A stretch of DNA of 64,000 nucleotides from Streptomyces sp. ADI95-17 (GCF_003846175.1 NZ_ML123053.1:183814-247813), one strand, 5' to 3'. Shown: positions 24,938 through 33,280, numbered from the stretch's first letter. Translations and numbers: made by a program. Notes: generated by a model from the letters alone, not told the origin.

Positions 24938-25597
24938 ATGACGACACCCCGTGCCGACAGCGCCTTCGACTCGCTCCGCCTCGACGCCGTACCCGACCAG
25001 GAGGCGCTGCGCCGGGCCTACGGACTCCCCAGCGCCGCGGCCGTGCGCAAGCAGATGACCGAACTCACCGAGCAGACCCGGCGGTTGATCGGCTGCTCGT
25101 CGCTGGTCCTGGTCGCCAGCGCGGACGCAGAGGGCAACTGCGACGTCTCGCCGCGCGGCGGCCCCGCCGGGTTCGTAGCCGTCCTGGACGCGCGGACGGT
25201 GGCGATACCGGACGCGACCGGCAACAAGCGGCTGGACACCCTGCAGAACGTCATCGCCACCGGGCGGGCCGGGCTGCTGTTCGTCATCCCCGGGCGGACC
25301 ACCACCCTGCGGGTGAACGGCCGGGCTGTCGTCTCCACCCGCCCGGAGCTGCTGTCGCAGCTGACCGCCGTGGGAAAGCCGCCGGCCAGTGCGCTGGTGC
25401 TGGGGATCGAGGAGGTCTACCCGCACTGCCCCAAGTCGCTGCTGCGCAGCGGGGCCTGGAAGCCGGAGCAGTGGCTGCCGACGGACGCCCAGCCGACCTC
25501 GGCCGAGGTGACGCTGGCCCAGCTGCGGATGCCGGAACTGACGATCGCCGACATCGAGCAGGTGGAGGCGGACTCGCTGAAGTACCGGTACGAGTAA
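24938..25597 (+). CDS. FMN-dependent pyridoxamine-phosphate-oxidase-like flavoprotein (MSMEG_1061 type)
   Basis: From ATG 24938 with GGAGG ahead, 219 residues. The split-barrel core is seen in SSLVLVASADAEGNCDVSPR, GGPAGFVAVLDARTVAIPDA, GNKRLDTLQNV and AGLLFVIPGRTTTLRVNGRA. The Cys of VYPHCPKSLLRS and that context match a large actinobacterial PPOX-fold group that binds FMN or F420. The reaction is unknown. It stands alone, convergent with the membrane protein that follows. Confidence 0.85.
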   Translation: MTTPRADSAFDSLRLDAVPDQEALRRAYGLPSAAAVRKQMTELTEQTRRLIGCSSLVLVASADAEGNCDVSPRGGPAGFVAVLDARTVAIPDATGNKRLDTLQNVIATGRAGLLFVIPGRTTTLRVNGRAVVSTRPELLSQLTAVGKPPASALVLGIEEVYPHCPKSLLRSGAWKPEQWLPTDAQPTSAEVTLAQLRMPELTIADIEQVEADSLKYRYE

Positions 25598-25660
25598 CCG
25601 GCCGACCTGAGACTGCTGAACCACCAGCCGGCCGAACCCCCAGGCCGGCACGCCGCAAGA

Positions 25661-26149
25661 TCATTCGTGGGTCGGCCCGTAAGGGCCGGCACGGTTCAGC
25701 TCGCACCTCCCCTCCGTGCAGGTCCGACGCAGCCGCCCGGCCGAGACGGTCTCCACGAGGCCGATCACCCAGCACATCGGGCAGCCGCGCAACGCGACCA
25801 GGCCGACCGGGGCGAGCAGAAGGCTCGCCGGCCCGACGACCGGCAACAGGGCCAGGGACCCGGCGAGCGCGCCGAATCCGACGGCGCCGCGGGCCAGATG
25901 GCGCGGAACGGTGTCGCTGGCGAATCCACCACGCGCCGACGCACCGCGTGCGCCGGCGGTGCCAGGTCCGGAATCAGGTCCGGAACCGGGCAGGGAGCCG
26001 GTCATGGAACCAGATCCGGCACCAGGTTCGGAACCAGATCCGGCACCAGGTTCGGAACCAGATCCGGCACCAGGTTCGGAACCAGGCGTGGAGGCGGGTT
26101 CGGAACCGGGCGTGGCGGTGCGTGTAGTCGTGTTCGGGTCAGTTGTCAT
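25661..26149 (-). CDS. Membrane protein with Gly/Ser/Glu/Pro repeat head and Cys-rich tail
   Basis: 162 residues. The first 65 are low-complexity with three exact copies of an eight-residue unit (EPGAGSGS). Then come two hydrophobic segments (GAVGFGALAGSLALLPVVGP and SLLLAPVGLVALRG), followed by CPMCW and RRTCTEGRCELN, giving CxxC-like pairs close to the membrane. Related proteins sit beside sigma-factor genes in streptomycetes, as I recall. It overlaps the sigma gene end by 11 bases and is last in a three-gene operon, so an anti-sigma or redox-sensing role is possible but unproven. Confidence 0.65.
   Translation of the reverse strand: MTTDPNTTTRTATPGSEPASTPGSEPGAGSGSEPGAGSGSEPGAGSGSMTGSLPGSGPDSGPGTAGARGASARGGFASDTVPRHLARGAVGFGALAGSLALLPVVGPASLLLAPVGLVALRGCPMCWVIGLVETVSAGRLRRTCTEGRCELNRAGPYGPTHE
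26006..26077. repeat. Three tandem 24-bp units inside the membrane-protein gene
   Basis: Three exact copies (26006-26029, 26030-26053, 26054-26077) of a unit beginning GGAACCAGAT, with partial copies on either side. Being a multiple of three it stays in frame and encodes an eight-residue repeat, so copy number could change without breaking the gene. Confidence 0.85.
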
Positions 26150-26771
26150 CGTGGGTTCCTCTCGTCCCGGCCGCCGGATCGTCCCGCAGCGCCTCGCGCA
26201 CCGCCGAACGGGCCCGGTGCAGGCGGGACTTCATCGCGGCGGTGCTCAGCCCGAGCCGGTCGGCGACGGTGCGGCCGGGCAGGCCCTGGACGTCCCGCAT
26301 GACCAGCACCTGCCGCTGGTCCTCGGGCAGGGCGGCGACGGCAGCCGCGACGCGTTCGGCCTCCAGGCGCAGCAGGACGTCCTCCTCGGCGGATCGGGCG
26401 GTGCCGCCGAACGCGTCGAACGCGCCGTATGAATCGAACGCGTCGAACCGGCCCGACGCTCCGAGCCCGCCGGGTTCGTCGGCCGGTCCGCGACGGAGCA
26501 GGGCGCGGGTGCGCCGCAGGCACTCGTTGCGGACGATCCGGAACATCCACGATGCCAGCGCCCCGGAGGCGCGCAGCATGCCGATCTTGCGGTAGAGGAT
26601 GATCAGTGCTTCCTGGGCGGCATCCTCGGCGTCCTGCGGCGTGGCGCACAGCGTGTGCGCGAACCGGTGTACGTGCGGGTAGGAGCCGTACACCAACGCG
26701 GTGAGCGCCTCGACGTCGCCGCGTTGCGCCGCGCCGACCAGGGTCGCGCCGGGCCAGGTGTGGTCAGCCAC
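26139..26771 (-). CDS. ECF-type RNA polymerase sigma factor
   Basis: A 210-residue sigma-70 family protein of the extracytoplasmic type. Region 2 is at about residues 25-95 (LTALVYGSYPHVHRFAHTLC, DAEDAAQEALIILYRKIGML, WMFRIVRNECLRRTRALLRR), then a Gly/Asp/Phe-rich linker, and region 4 at about 140-195 (LPEDQRQVLVMRDVQGLPGR, LGLSTAAMKSRLHRARSAVR). The start GTG 26771 overlaps by 8 bases the end of a 32-residue membrane peptide gene, and its own end overlaps the repeat-containing membrane protein, so all three are coupled. Confidence 0.9.
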   Translation of the reverse strand: MADHTWPGATLVGAAQRGDVEALTALVYGSYPHVHRFAHTLCATPQDAEDAAQEALIILYRKIGMLRASGALASWMFRIVRNECLRRTRALLRRGPADEPGGLGASGRFDAFDSYGAFDAFGGTARSAEEDVLLRLEAERVAAAVAALPEDQRQVLVMRDVQGLPGRTVADRLGLSTAAMKSRLHRARSAVREALRDDPAAGTRGTHDDN

Positions 26772-26862
26772 GCTGACGCCTCCGGCGGCGCAGCAGCGTG
26801 ACAGTGCACGCGCACAGCAGCAGCGCGGCGGCCGCGGCGGCGGCGATGACGACGGCGGTCAT
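26764..26862 (-). CDS. 32-residue single-TM peptide leading the sigma-factor operon
   Basis: ATG 26862 behind GGGAGGACCCC opens a short gene: MTAVVIAAAAAAALLLCACT is one transmembrane helix containing two Cys, ending in a strongly basic tail (LLRRRRRQRG) that would sit in the cytoplasm. It stops 8 bases inside the sigma gene. The strong ribosome-binding site and overlap argue for real translation. It could be a membrane tether or tiny regulator of the sigma factor, or only a leader that couples translation. Confidence 0.55.
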   Translation of the reverse strand: MTAVVIAAAAAAALLLCACTVTLLRRRRRQRG

Positions 26863-27065
26863 GGGGTCCTCCCGGTGGGGTGCAGGGCGGACGCGGTCGT
26901 CCGCACACATATGAGAGGCGCGGCGGGCGCGAAAGGATTCACCCCTGTCCGCGATCCAGTGGTTCGGGGCGCCTCGGCGCGTACGTCCGCAGACCGCGAC
27001 CGAGCCCGGCGGTGCCAAGGGCCGTGGATCCACACCTGTGTTGTTGATCCACACCTGGACGGCAT

Positions 27066-27914
27066 TCAGCGCTCGTCGGACCGCCACAGCCAGCGAAGGG
27101 CATCGGGGAGCAGGACGCCACCGTGGTTGGGGCTGTGACCGCCGTCGCCCAGGACCAGCCGAAAGTCGTAACCGGCTTCCGCGAGCGCGGCTGCGACGTG
27201 CAAATTGCCGGCGAGCCAATTCCTCTCGCGCTCGTTCCAGCGCAGGTCACGATGGCCCGCCTGGAGGAAAATTCGAAGCGGCTTGCGGGGAACGCGGGGA
27301 ATGAGTTCGGGGTACGGATTCCCGGCCGGCATCTGTGTGAAGCTGGACAGGAAGGCGATGACCCGGCTGAACCTGTCGGGGCGCAACCATGCCGCGGTGA
27401 AGGCGCAGTTGCCACCGCTGCTGCCACCGCAGACGGCCCACTGACCCGGGTTCTCGGCGATCGAGTAGCGCTTCGTGACCTCGGGAATGATCTCGCCGAG
27501 GAGGAAACCGACGTACCGGTCGTCGTATGCGTCGTACTCGATATTGCGGTTCTTCGGGTTCTCGGCGCCGGGGACGATGCCGGGGTCGACGAACACCCCG
27601 ATGGTGACCGGGATTTCACCTCGCTGGACGAGGTTGTCCAGGACGATCGCGCCGCGGACTTCCCCATCGGGATCGAGGTACCACCATCCGTCCTGGAACA
27701 CCACGAGCGACGCCGGCTCGGAAGGGGTATAACGCGCGGGCACGTGGATCCAGAACTTCCGGGACGTCCCCGGGTAGGTCACGCTGTCGTTCCAGTCGAA
27801 CTCGATCGTCTCACCCGCGGGCACTCCGGGTTGTGCAACAGAGTCGGGGCCATGGACGTAACGAACGTCCGACTGGTGAACCGGAAGCGGCTGGTAGGGC
27901 ACCTCGATCGTCAC
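27066..27914 (-). CDS. Esterase D/enterochelin-esterase-like alpha/beta hydrolase
   Basis: From GTG 27914 (VTIEVPYQPLP), 282 residues; the frame is open to a weak TTG at 27950. The fold is an Esterase/Fes-type hydrolase: RKFWIHVPARYTPSEPASLV, FQDGWWY, VTIGVFVDPGI, then the nucleophile elbow WAVCGGSSGGNCAFTAAWLR (GGSSGG) and the late GGHSPNHGG with the catalytic His. Family members cleave siderophore esters or acyl groups. No signal peptide is seen. It stands alone, downstream of the sigma operon region. Confidence 0.85.
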   Translation of the reverse strand: MTIEVPYQPLPVHQSDVRYVHGPDSVAQPGVPAGETIEFDWNDSVTYPGTSRKFWIHVPARYTPSEPASLVVFQDGWWYLDPDGEVRGAIVLDNLVQRGEIPVTIGVFVDPGIVPGAENPKNRNIEYDAYDDRYVGFLLGEIIPEVTKRYSIAENPGQWAVCGGSSGGNCAFTAAWLRPDRFSRVIAFLSSFTQMPAGNPYPELIPRVPRKPLRIFLQAGHRDLRWNERERNWLAGNLHVAAALAEAGYDFRLVLGDGGHSPNHGGVLLPDALRWLWRSDER

Positions 27915-28078
27915 ATGGGCCAACCTAGGAGAGACCGAAACCCGGCTCAAGGGGATTGAGGCCCGGTGCGAAGCGGCGGTCGCAGTGAGTCGTCGTGGAC
28001 GGCTGCGGTGTCACTCGGCAGTAGCCGTGTGCGAACAGGGCCGACAGCGTTGTCAGTGCCGGATGACATCATCCGGAC

Positions 28079-29992
28079 ATGAACGGTGATTCTTTCAACT
28101 GGCACGAGTTTTTGGGGCGTTGGCAGGAGGAGTGGGTTCCGCGCGAGGACGAGGAAGCGGACGAGGCTGAGTACGAGAGCGAGGGTGGCGGGCAGGCCGT
28201 CGCCCGTCTGGGCAGGCCCGGGGCGGACGAGGTGGCGATCGCCGCGGCCGAGGAGCGGCTGGGGCGGCGGCTGCCGCCCTCGTACCGGGAGTTCCTGTCC
28301 GTGAGCGACGGGTGGCACGTGGACCAGATGGCCGGGATCTATCAGCTCGGCGGCGCCGCGGACATCGACTGGTTCCAGGATCCGTACGACATGACCCCGA
28401 TGTACGAGGAGAACCTGGGCGACAACCCGCGCGAGGAGGACGTCCTGCTGGCCGGCATGTGGCAGCGGGCGCTACAGCTGGAGACGGACTCCGACATGTC
28501 GTACGCCCTGCTCGACCCGGGCGACAGCGACCAGGACGGCGAATGGGCGCTCTACGTCTACAAGGGCTGGGGCGGTGAGCTGCCGGACCGATATCCGTCG
28601 TTCCGCGCGTACATGGAGGCCATGTACCGCGGCTTCCACTCCGTCCGGGTGGAGAGACCCGACTTCGAGAACGCGACCACGCGCGCCCAGGACGCCCACG
28701 TGGAAGCAGCCCATCTGCTGGCCCTGCGCGGACGTTACGAGGAGGCCCTGCCCCTGCTGGAGGAAGCGCTGTCCTTCGGACGGCCACGGAGCGCCGCCCT
28801 GCTGGCCCAGATCCGGCATCTGCTCGCTCCGCACAGCTCCCAGGGTTACGGCAATCTGGTGGCCGACCCGCGCTACCTGCCCGAGATTCTGCCCGTGGAG
28901 GCCATGGCACCGGCCCGCGGCGAATGGCGGCTGGGCGGGGACGACCACTGGCTCGGGATGATGGCCGCCCGCGGGGCCGCCCGGAAGACCGCCGAAACCG
29001 TACTGAGCACGATGCGGGACGGCACATACTGCTACGCGCCTCCCGGCGCATGGGGACGGGCCGTCGCCGAGGCCCGGGAGTCGGCCCGCTGGGGGGCGAC
29101 CGACGCCGCATGGCGGGTGCTGCGGGACGCGCTCCCGCTGTGGGAGGCGCCCGGCCCCTTGCTGATCGCCCCGATCGGCCTGCTCGCCGATCCCGTCCTG
29201 GGCCCGCTGATCACCCCGGAGCGTGGGCGGGAGATCCTCGCGACCCCGCGAGCCGGGGAGACGGGCCCCGCTCCCGCGCCGGTGCCCGATCTCGACCCGC
29301 CGGGGCTCGCCTGGCTGACGGAGCCTGCGGCGAACCGGTGGCCGCTCGACGGATACCGCTGTGTCTGGGCCGAGGGAATCGACCCGTCCCGCCTGCCCGG
29401 CCTGATCGGTGAGGAAGGCGCCGGACTGAGCGCGCCCACGGATCCGGGCAAGGCGTCCTGGCGGGCACCCAGGCCCCATGAGCGGGAGGGGGTGGAACTC
29501 TGGGAGGACCGGGCCGTGGTCGCCGTCGGCCGCACCGCGGAAGCGTGGGCCTTCGCCTTCGGAGGTCACTCCTGCCACCTGAACCAGCTGTTCCTGTCGC
29601 CCGCCCCGGCCGCCTCCTCGTCCGGCCGTGCGGTGGTGGTGTGGCGCGACCCGAGGCGCACGTCCCCGGGTGACCACCCGACCGCGTTCCACCTGTCGGT
29701 GGCCGAACGGGGCGAAGAGATCTACGCGTTCACCGTGCGGGGTACGGAGATCCAGCGCTCCGGCGCGATACCCGGGGCCCTGGACCCCGTACGGCTGTTC
29801 CGCCCGGAAGACACCGAGCTGGACCGCGAACTGCGCGTGCTGGAGGCCCTGCATACAGAGCTCGGGCTCTCGCTCCCGCGCTTCGCGCTGACCCGGGGCA
29901 GGCTCCACACCTTCACCACCACCTCCTGGACCCGGGCGCCACGCGCGGACGAGGGCTTCGCCTATGCCTACATCGGCTTCGCGCGGCGGTGA
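28079..29992 (+). CDS. SMI1/KNR4 (SUKH) family protein with long C-terminal extension
   Basis: A 637-residue cytoplasmic protein. Residues about 45-185 form the SUKH fold (IAAAEERLGRRLPPSYREFL, SDGWHVDQMAGIYQLG, WALYVYKGWGGELPDRYPSF, FRAYMEAMY). SUKH domains act as immunity proteins against secreted nuclease toxins and in other protein-protein roles. The following 450 residues contain a helical AHLLALRGRYEEALPLLEEA segment and a second globular part, not recognised (MVVWRDPRRTSPG-like strands near the end). No toxin partner is adjacent. The start ATG 28079 has no strong Shine-Dalgarno. Confidence 0.75.
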   Translation: MNGDSFNWHEFLGRWQEEWVPREDEEADEAEYESEGGGQAVARLGRPGADEVAIAAAEERLGRRLPPSYREFLSVSDGWHVDQMAGIYQLGGAADIDWFQDPYDMTPMYEENLGDNPREEDVLLAGMWQRALQLETDSDMSYALLDPGDSDQDGEWALYVYKGWGGELPDRYPSFRAYMEAMYRGFHSVRVERPDFENATTRAQDAHVEAAHLLALRGRYEEALPLLEEALSFGRPRSAALLAQIRHLLAPHSSQGYGNLVADPRYLPEILPVEAMAPARGEWRLGGDDHWLGMMAARGAARKTAETVLSTMRDGTYCYAPPGAWGRAVAEARESARWGATDAAWRVLRDALPLWEAPGPLLIAPIGLLADPVLGPLITPERGREILATPRAGETGPAPAPVPDLDPPGLAWLTEPAANRWPLDGYRCVWAEGIDPSRLPGLIGEEGAGLSAPTDPGKASWRAPRPHEREGVELWEDRAVVAVGRTAEAWAFAFGGHSCHLNQLFLSPAPAASSSGRAVVVWRDPRRTSPGDHPTAFHLSVAERGEEIYAFTVRGTEIQRSGAIPGALDPVRLFRPEDTELDRELRVLEALHTELGLSLPRFALTRGRLHTFTTTSWTRAPRADEGFAYAYIGFARR

Positions 29993-30243
29993 CCGGTCGC
30001 GGGGGCCGCTGCGGCGGATGACGGATTCCGACGCTGCTTTCGCTACCGACTCCGTTGTCGCTGCTTCTGCTTCTGCTTCTGCTGCTGCTGATGCCGTCGC
30101 CGCGGCCCGGCCCCATGCGGTATAGTTGATCTTGAGAGTTCGCCGCAACACACGGCGGATGACCTCGCGTTGGTCGTCCAAGGAAAGACGCCCCGCTTCC
30201 TGCGGGGAAATGCAGGTGCAAGGCCTGCCCAGCGCTCGCTCAC
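29993..30243. other. Non-coding stretch with a short triplet-like repeat
   Basis: Contains a CTTCTG/CTGCTG run near 30063-30095 and no supported gene. A short minus-strand frame reads LSLDDQREVIRRVLRRTLKI, which is protein-like and could be the tail of a recombinase or other lost gene, but it has no start or domain. Ends at the terminator hairpin. Confidence 0.35.
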
Positions 30244-30274
30244 GAGGCCCTTCCCCCGGCGGGGGAAGGGCCTC
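30244..30274. terminator. Perfect 14-bp stem terminator
   Basis: GAGGCCCTTCCCCC (30244-30257) pairs exactly with GGGGGAAGGGCCTC (30261-30274) around a GGC loop. It lies 8 bases past the stop of the minus-strand ArsR fragment and can also end transcripts from the SUKH gene. Confidence 0.8.
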
Positions 30275-30282
30275 GGATCGTT

Positions 30283-30391
30283 TCAGGCGGAGGTGGCTTC
30301 GAGAAGGGTTTCGGTGGCCGCCGTGCGGGCGTAGAGGACGGAACGGCCGACGCGGTGGGCGCTGACCGGACCCGCGTCGCGCAGCGCGGTG
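30283..30391 (-). pseudogene. ArsR-type regulator, C-terminal fragment
   Basis: TALRDAGPVSAHRVGRSVLY followed by ARTAATETLLEA is the recognition helix end and wing of an ArsR-family repressor, stopping at 30283. The N-terminal two thirds of the domain are missing: homology stops at about 30390, exactly where the plus-strand SgcJ-like gene begins. Two originally divergent genes appear to have lost their shared promoter and 5' ends in one deletion. Confidence 0.6.
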
Positions 30392-30994
30392 ATCGACGCG
30401 TGGCAACGCCATGACGCGCAGGCCCACGGCGCCCGGTTCACCGTCGACGCCACGTACATCACCTTCGTCGGCACCTACTACCAAGGGCGCGCCGACATCG
30501 TGGAGAGCCACCGCACGCCGTTCGAGAAGCACCTGAAGGGGCCCCGGCTCTCCGACGAGGTCCTGGACATCCGCTTCCACGGGCCGGACGCGGCCGTGGT
30601 CACAGGCCGCGGCGACACCTGCAAGGGCAGCCGGCCGCAGAAGCTCACCAAGATCCAGACCTACACGCTGGTGCGCGAGGCGGACGGGGAACGGCGCCTC
30701 GCAGCCTTCCACAACACCAAGCGCAAGCCGCTGCTGGAGGCGATCTCGTTCAGGACCGCCCCGGGCCTGGTCCCGGCCGCCCAGAAGCAACCCCCCGTCC
30801 CTCACCGCCATGAAGCGGCCACCGGCCGCGGAGAGCCCGAGCGATCACTCATGACGCCGCGACGTGCACAGCGCCGGCCAGGCCGAATGCAGCCGAGTCG
30901 CCCCCCGTGGCCACGGCCGCACGGACGAAGTCGGCCACGTCCGTCTCGGGTATGCCGCCGCCTCGGCCGCGACATCGAACTCGGGATCGTGTGA
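30389..30994 (+). CDS. SgcJ/EcaC-like (NTF2-fold) protein, 5'-truncated and with an extended tail
   Basis: GTG 30389 opens VIDAWQRHDAQAHGARFTVD, then ATYITFVGTYYQGRADIVES, LSDEVLDIRFHGPDAAVVTG and TYTLVREADGERRLAAFHNT, a typical SgcJ/EcaC NTF2-like domain, nearly whole except for the first 10-20 residues. Relatives end soon after KRKPLLEAISFR. Here the frame runs on about 75 Pro/Arg-rich codons to 30994, so the stop is probably lost too. There is no proper promoter or ribosome-binding site, because the sequence just upstream belongs to an ArsR fragment on the other strand. Probably not expressed. Confidence 0.55.
   Translation: MIDAWQRHDAQAHGARFTVDATYITFVGTYYQGRADIVESHRTPFEKHLKGPRLSDEVLDIRFHGPDAAVVTGRGDTCKGSRPQKLTKIQTYTLVREADGERRLAAFHNTKRKPLLEAISFRTAPGLVPAAQKQPPVPHRHEAATGRGEPERSLMTPRRAQRRPGRMQPSRPPWPRPHGRSRPRPSRVCRRLGRDIELGIV
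30849..30990 (-). other. Possible C-terminal scrap of an unrecognised protein
   Basis: The minus-strand frame ending at 30849 closes with IPETDVADFVRAAVATGGDS then AAFGLAGAVHVAAS, which looks like real protein rather than antisense, but there is no start, upstream domain or family match. It overlaps the extended tail of the SgcJ-like frame. Confidence 0.25.
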
Positions 30995-31024
30995 GCGCAC
31001 CGGGCATCGGCGCCGCCGCCGTTT

Positions 31025-31262
31025 TCAGTCCGGAGGCCCTGCCAGGGCCTTGAACGCCGGGCGCAGCAGGGCGGCGATGCGGTCTGCCGGGACGTCGCGA
31101 AGAGCGGCCAGGCCGAGGAACTGGTGGCCGATGGTGATGCCCAGCAAGGCCGTGACGAACAGTGCGGCGCGCAGCTCGGGGTCCTCGGTCGCGGGCAGGG
31201 CGGCGCTGACGCTGTCGATCTGCCGGTCGAGGGCGGCGCGGACGGATCGGCCCTGCGGAACG
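31025..31262 (-). pseudogene. TetR-family regulator, C-terminal remnant
   Basis: Reading in reverse to the TGA at 31025: RSVRAALDRQIDSVSAALPA, TEDPELRAALFVTALLGITI, GHQFLGLAALRDVPADRIAA, LLRPAFKALAG. This is the ligand-domain end common in TetR/AcrR proteins (DPELRAAL...LGITIGRHxLxL). The HTH half is absent; upstream sequence to 31427 holds no TetR-like N-terminus. The gene-free stretch 31263-31427 shows nothing else. Confidence 0.5.
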
Positions 31263-31427
31263 TGCGAAAGTGGCCGCAGGGCCGACCCGGAAGCACCGTC
31301 CTGTCAGGGCGCCCACGCCCGACCGTACGAGCAACAGCAGTTCACCGCTCGGTGAGCTGCTGCATACGTGCTCACCCCGGCCTCGCTCACTGGGCCTGAA
31401 CACCTGCTGCCCGCCGCAGCACGGGCG

Positions 31428-32141
31428 CTACGAGTCGGCCGGGGTGCGGAACCCGCGGAACGTCACCGGCTTGCGGGTCTCGAAGCCCAGACGTTCGTAG
31501 AGCGCGACGGCGGCGGTGTTGCTGTCGGCCACGTGCAGGAAGGGACGCTCGTGCCGGGCCACGATGCGCGCGGCGAGCGCGCCGACCAGGCGGGCGGCAC
31601 AGCCTCGCCCGCGGGCTTCGGGGGCGGTGCAGACCGCGCTGATCTCGGTCCATCCCGGCGGTCGTAGTCGCTCCCCGGCCATCGCCACCAGCGTGCCGTT
31701 GTCGCGGATGCCGAGGTAGGTGCCGAGTTCGGGGGTACGCGCCCAGAACGGTCCTGGCTGGGTTCGTCCGGCCAGGTCGAGCATCTCGGGCACATCGTTC
31801 GGGCCCAGTTCGACCACGTCAGTTCCGGCCTCGGCCGGGGAAGGGACGGGCGAGCCGGCGCCCGGCCGGATCATCTGACGCCCTTCGAGGACGAAGACGG
31901 GTTCCCAGTGCGACGGGGGGATCGACGGGCAGTCGAACATGTCCGCGAACCCACCTGGCCCCAGCAGTTGCGTGAGGTCGGCCCACTCCGCCGGCCCCGG
32001 TCGGGCGGGCACTGCGCAGAAGGTCGAGACTTCCGGCAGGTAGGTGACGGCCCGGCCGTATCCGCGGGCGAGGTGCGCGTGGTGGCCCCGGAGTGACGCG
32101 CCCACCGGGTCGTCGAGTACGACAGCGTTGCTGCCCTCCAT
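31428..32141 (-). CDS. GNAT-family N-acetyltransferase
   Basis: 237 residues from ATG 32141. The C-terminal half is a GNAT domain: FWARTPELGTYLGIRDNGTL, VAMAGERLRPPGWTEISAVC, the acetyl-CoA pyrophosphate loop EARGRGCAARLVGAL (R/Q-x-x-G-x-G/A type), and the closing NTAAVALYERLGFETRKPVT. The N-terminal half is typical of the FR47-like subgroup. It should acetylate an amine on a small molecule or peptide; the acceptor is unknown. The longer open frame to 33212 is antisense to thpR and is not coding. Confidence 0.85.
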   Translation of the reverse strand: MEGSNAVVLDDPVGASLRGHHAHLARGYGRAVTYLPEVSTFCAVPARPGPAEWADLTQLLGPGGFADMFDCPSIPPSHWEPVFVLEGRQMIRPGAGSPVPSPAEAGTDVVELGPNDVPEMLDLAGRTQPGPFWARTPELGTYLGIRDNGTLVAMAGERLRPPGWTEISAVCTAPEARGRGCAARLVGALAARIVARHERPFLHVADSNTAAVALYERLGFETRKPVTFRGFRTPADS

Positions 32142-32540
32142 GGTGCAGTGCCTTCCGTGTCGAGCGTGAGGCTGCGCGCTGCCGTGCGATGCGACGCCTG
32201 GGCGCCGCGGCCGGTGCGAGGAGGCCTCACTGATCAGCTGTCCGCGATCGGACTCTAATAGGGCCGAGCCGCGCACCTGGAACGGGGCCGTCAGCCCAGG
32301 CGAACACCTCGGCGACCTCGGGGTCGTGCTCCCCGCGGCAGGACACCCAAAGCCGATCCACCGGCCGGGGTGTCTTCGCCGGCGGCGCTGCCAGGTCCGG
32401 GTGCCCCACCAGCCCGTCGTCTCCTGCTTCAGCTTTCCGCCACCCTCAGAAGTGACTTCTTCAGCGTTCGCGACCGCGAGCGCCCCTTCTGCCGTACCCG
32501 GGTCGTTGCATCCACTACCGGGTGCGGTACGAAGTCCGGT
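32142..32540. other. Intergenic region, possible small remnant
   Basis: A minus-strand frame from GTG 32409 to 32227 (60 codons, with RLWVSCRGEHDPEVAEVFAW) looks partly protein-like, but no family is recognised and it lacks a ribosome-binding site. The right end has relatively AT-rich sequence (TTCTTCAGCGTTCGCG region) that probably contains the thpR promoter. Confidence 0.3.
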
Positions 32541-33167
32541 GTGAACGATCAGACCCAGCCCGCGACTGTGCGCGTGTTCATCGCGCTCGCCCCGCCCGAC
32601 CACGCGAAGGAAGAACTCGCCCGGGAACTGCGCCCCGCCTATGACACGTACCCTCGCATGCGATGGAACCGCATCGAGGACTGGCACATCACCCTGGCGT
32701 TCCTCGGGGAGCTCCCGGTCGGGACAGTTCCGCTCCTGCGCCCGCCCCTCGCCGACCTCGCGGCGAACCACCGGCCGATCCGTCTGGCACTGCGCGGCAG
32801 CGGGAACTTCGACGACCGGGTGCTGTGGAGCGGAATCGACGGAGACCTCGATGGGCTGCGCATGCTCGCGGCCGATGTGCGTGCCGCCGTCAAGAACTGC
32901 GGTGTCTCCTTCGAGGACCGCCCCCTGCGCCCCCATCTGACGTTGGCCCGTGCCCGCCGAGGGGATCGGTCCTCGGCAGGAGAAATCGCCGAGGGGATCG
33001 CCGGATTCGCCGGATGTCAGTGGCCCGCCGAACGTCTGCACCTGGTCGGGAGCAACGTCGGCCGCAGCCGGGGACCGATCCACTACCGCGACATCGAGGC
33101 CTGGCCCCTCGGCAACGGGAACCCCACCGGGTCCCGAACGAACCGACAGCGGCCTGGGGAGGCGTGA
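32541..33167 (+). CDS. thpR: RNA 2',3'-cyclic phosphodiesterase (2'-5' RNA ligase family)
   Basis: 208 residues from GTG 32541. Both HxTx motifs of the 2H phosphoesterase superfamily are present: HITLAFLG (about residue 52) and HLTLARAR (about 132). The opening VRVFIALAPPDHAKEELARE is typical of ThpR. The enzyme hydrolyses 2',3'-cyclic phosphate RNA ends and in vitro joins 2'-5' ends. The last 20 residues are a Gly/Asn/Arg-rich tail. Nothing in the neighbourhood suggests an RNA-repair operon. Confidence 0.9.
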   Translation: MNDQTQPATVRVFIALAPPDHAKEELARELRPAYDTYPRMRWNRIEDWHITLAFLGELPVGTVPLLRPPLADLAANHRPIRLALRGSGNFDDRVLWSGIDGDLDGLRMLAADVRAAVKNCGVSFEDRPLRPHLTLARARRGDRSSAGEIAEGIAGFAGCQWPAERLHLVGSNVGRSRGPIHYRDIEAWPLGNGNPTGSRTNRQRPGEA

Positions 33168-33280
33168 CGACCGGTTCACCTTCAACCGCACCATCATCAT
33201 CGAAACCGGCACCAGCTACGGACTGCAGTGGTTGCGGGCTGCAGTCCGGCAGGACACAGCCCACAGGAGGTACGCGTTCA

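Noticed and set aside
30063..30095. CTG/CTT run as a coding poly-Ser/Ala tract
   Set aside because: It lies in a non-coding gap, no start or domain is near, and the adjacent protein-like scrap is in a different context.
28472..30811. 779-codon minus-strand frame over the SUKH gene
   Set aside because: Antisense to a well-supported gene, Gly/Arg-rich, no domain; typical stop-poor shadow in GC-rich DNA.
31428..33212. 594-codon version of the GNAT gene
   Set aside because: The first 357 codons are antisense to thpR and low complexity; ATG 32141 gives a normal-length GNAT protein.
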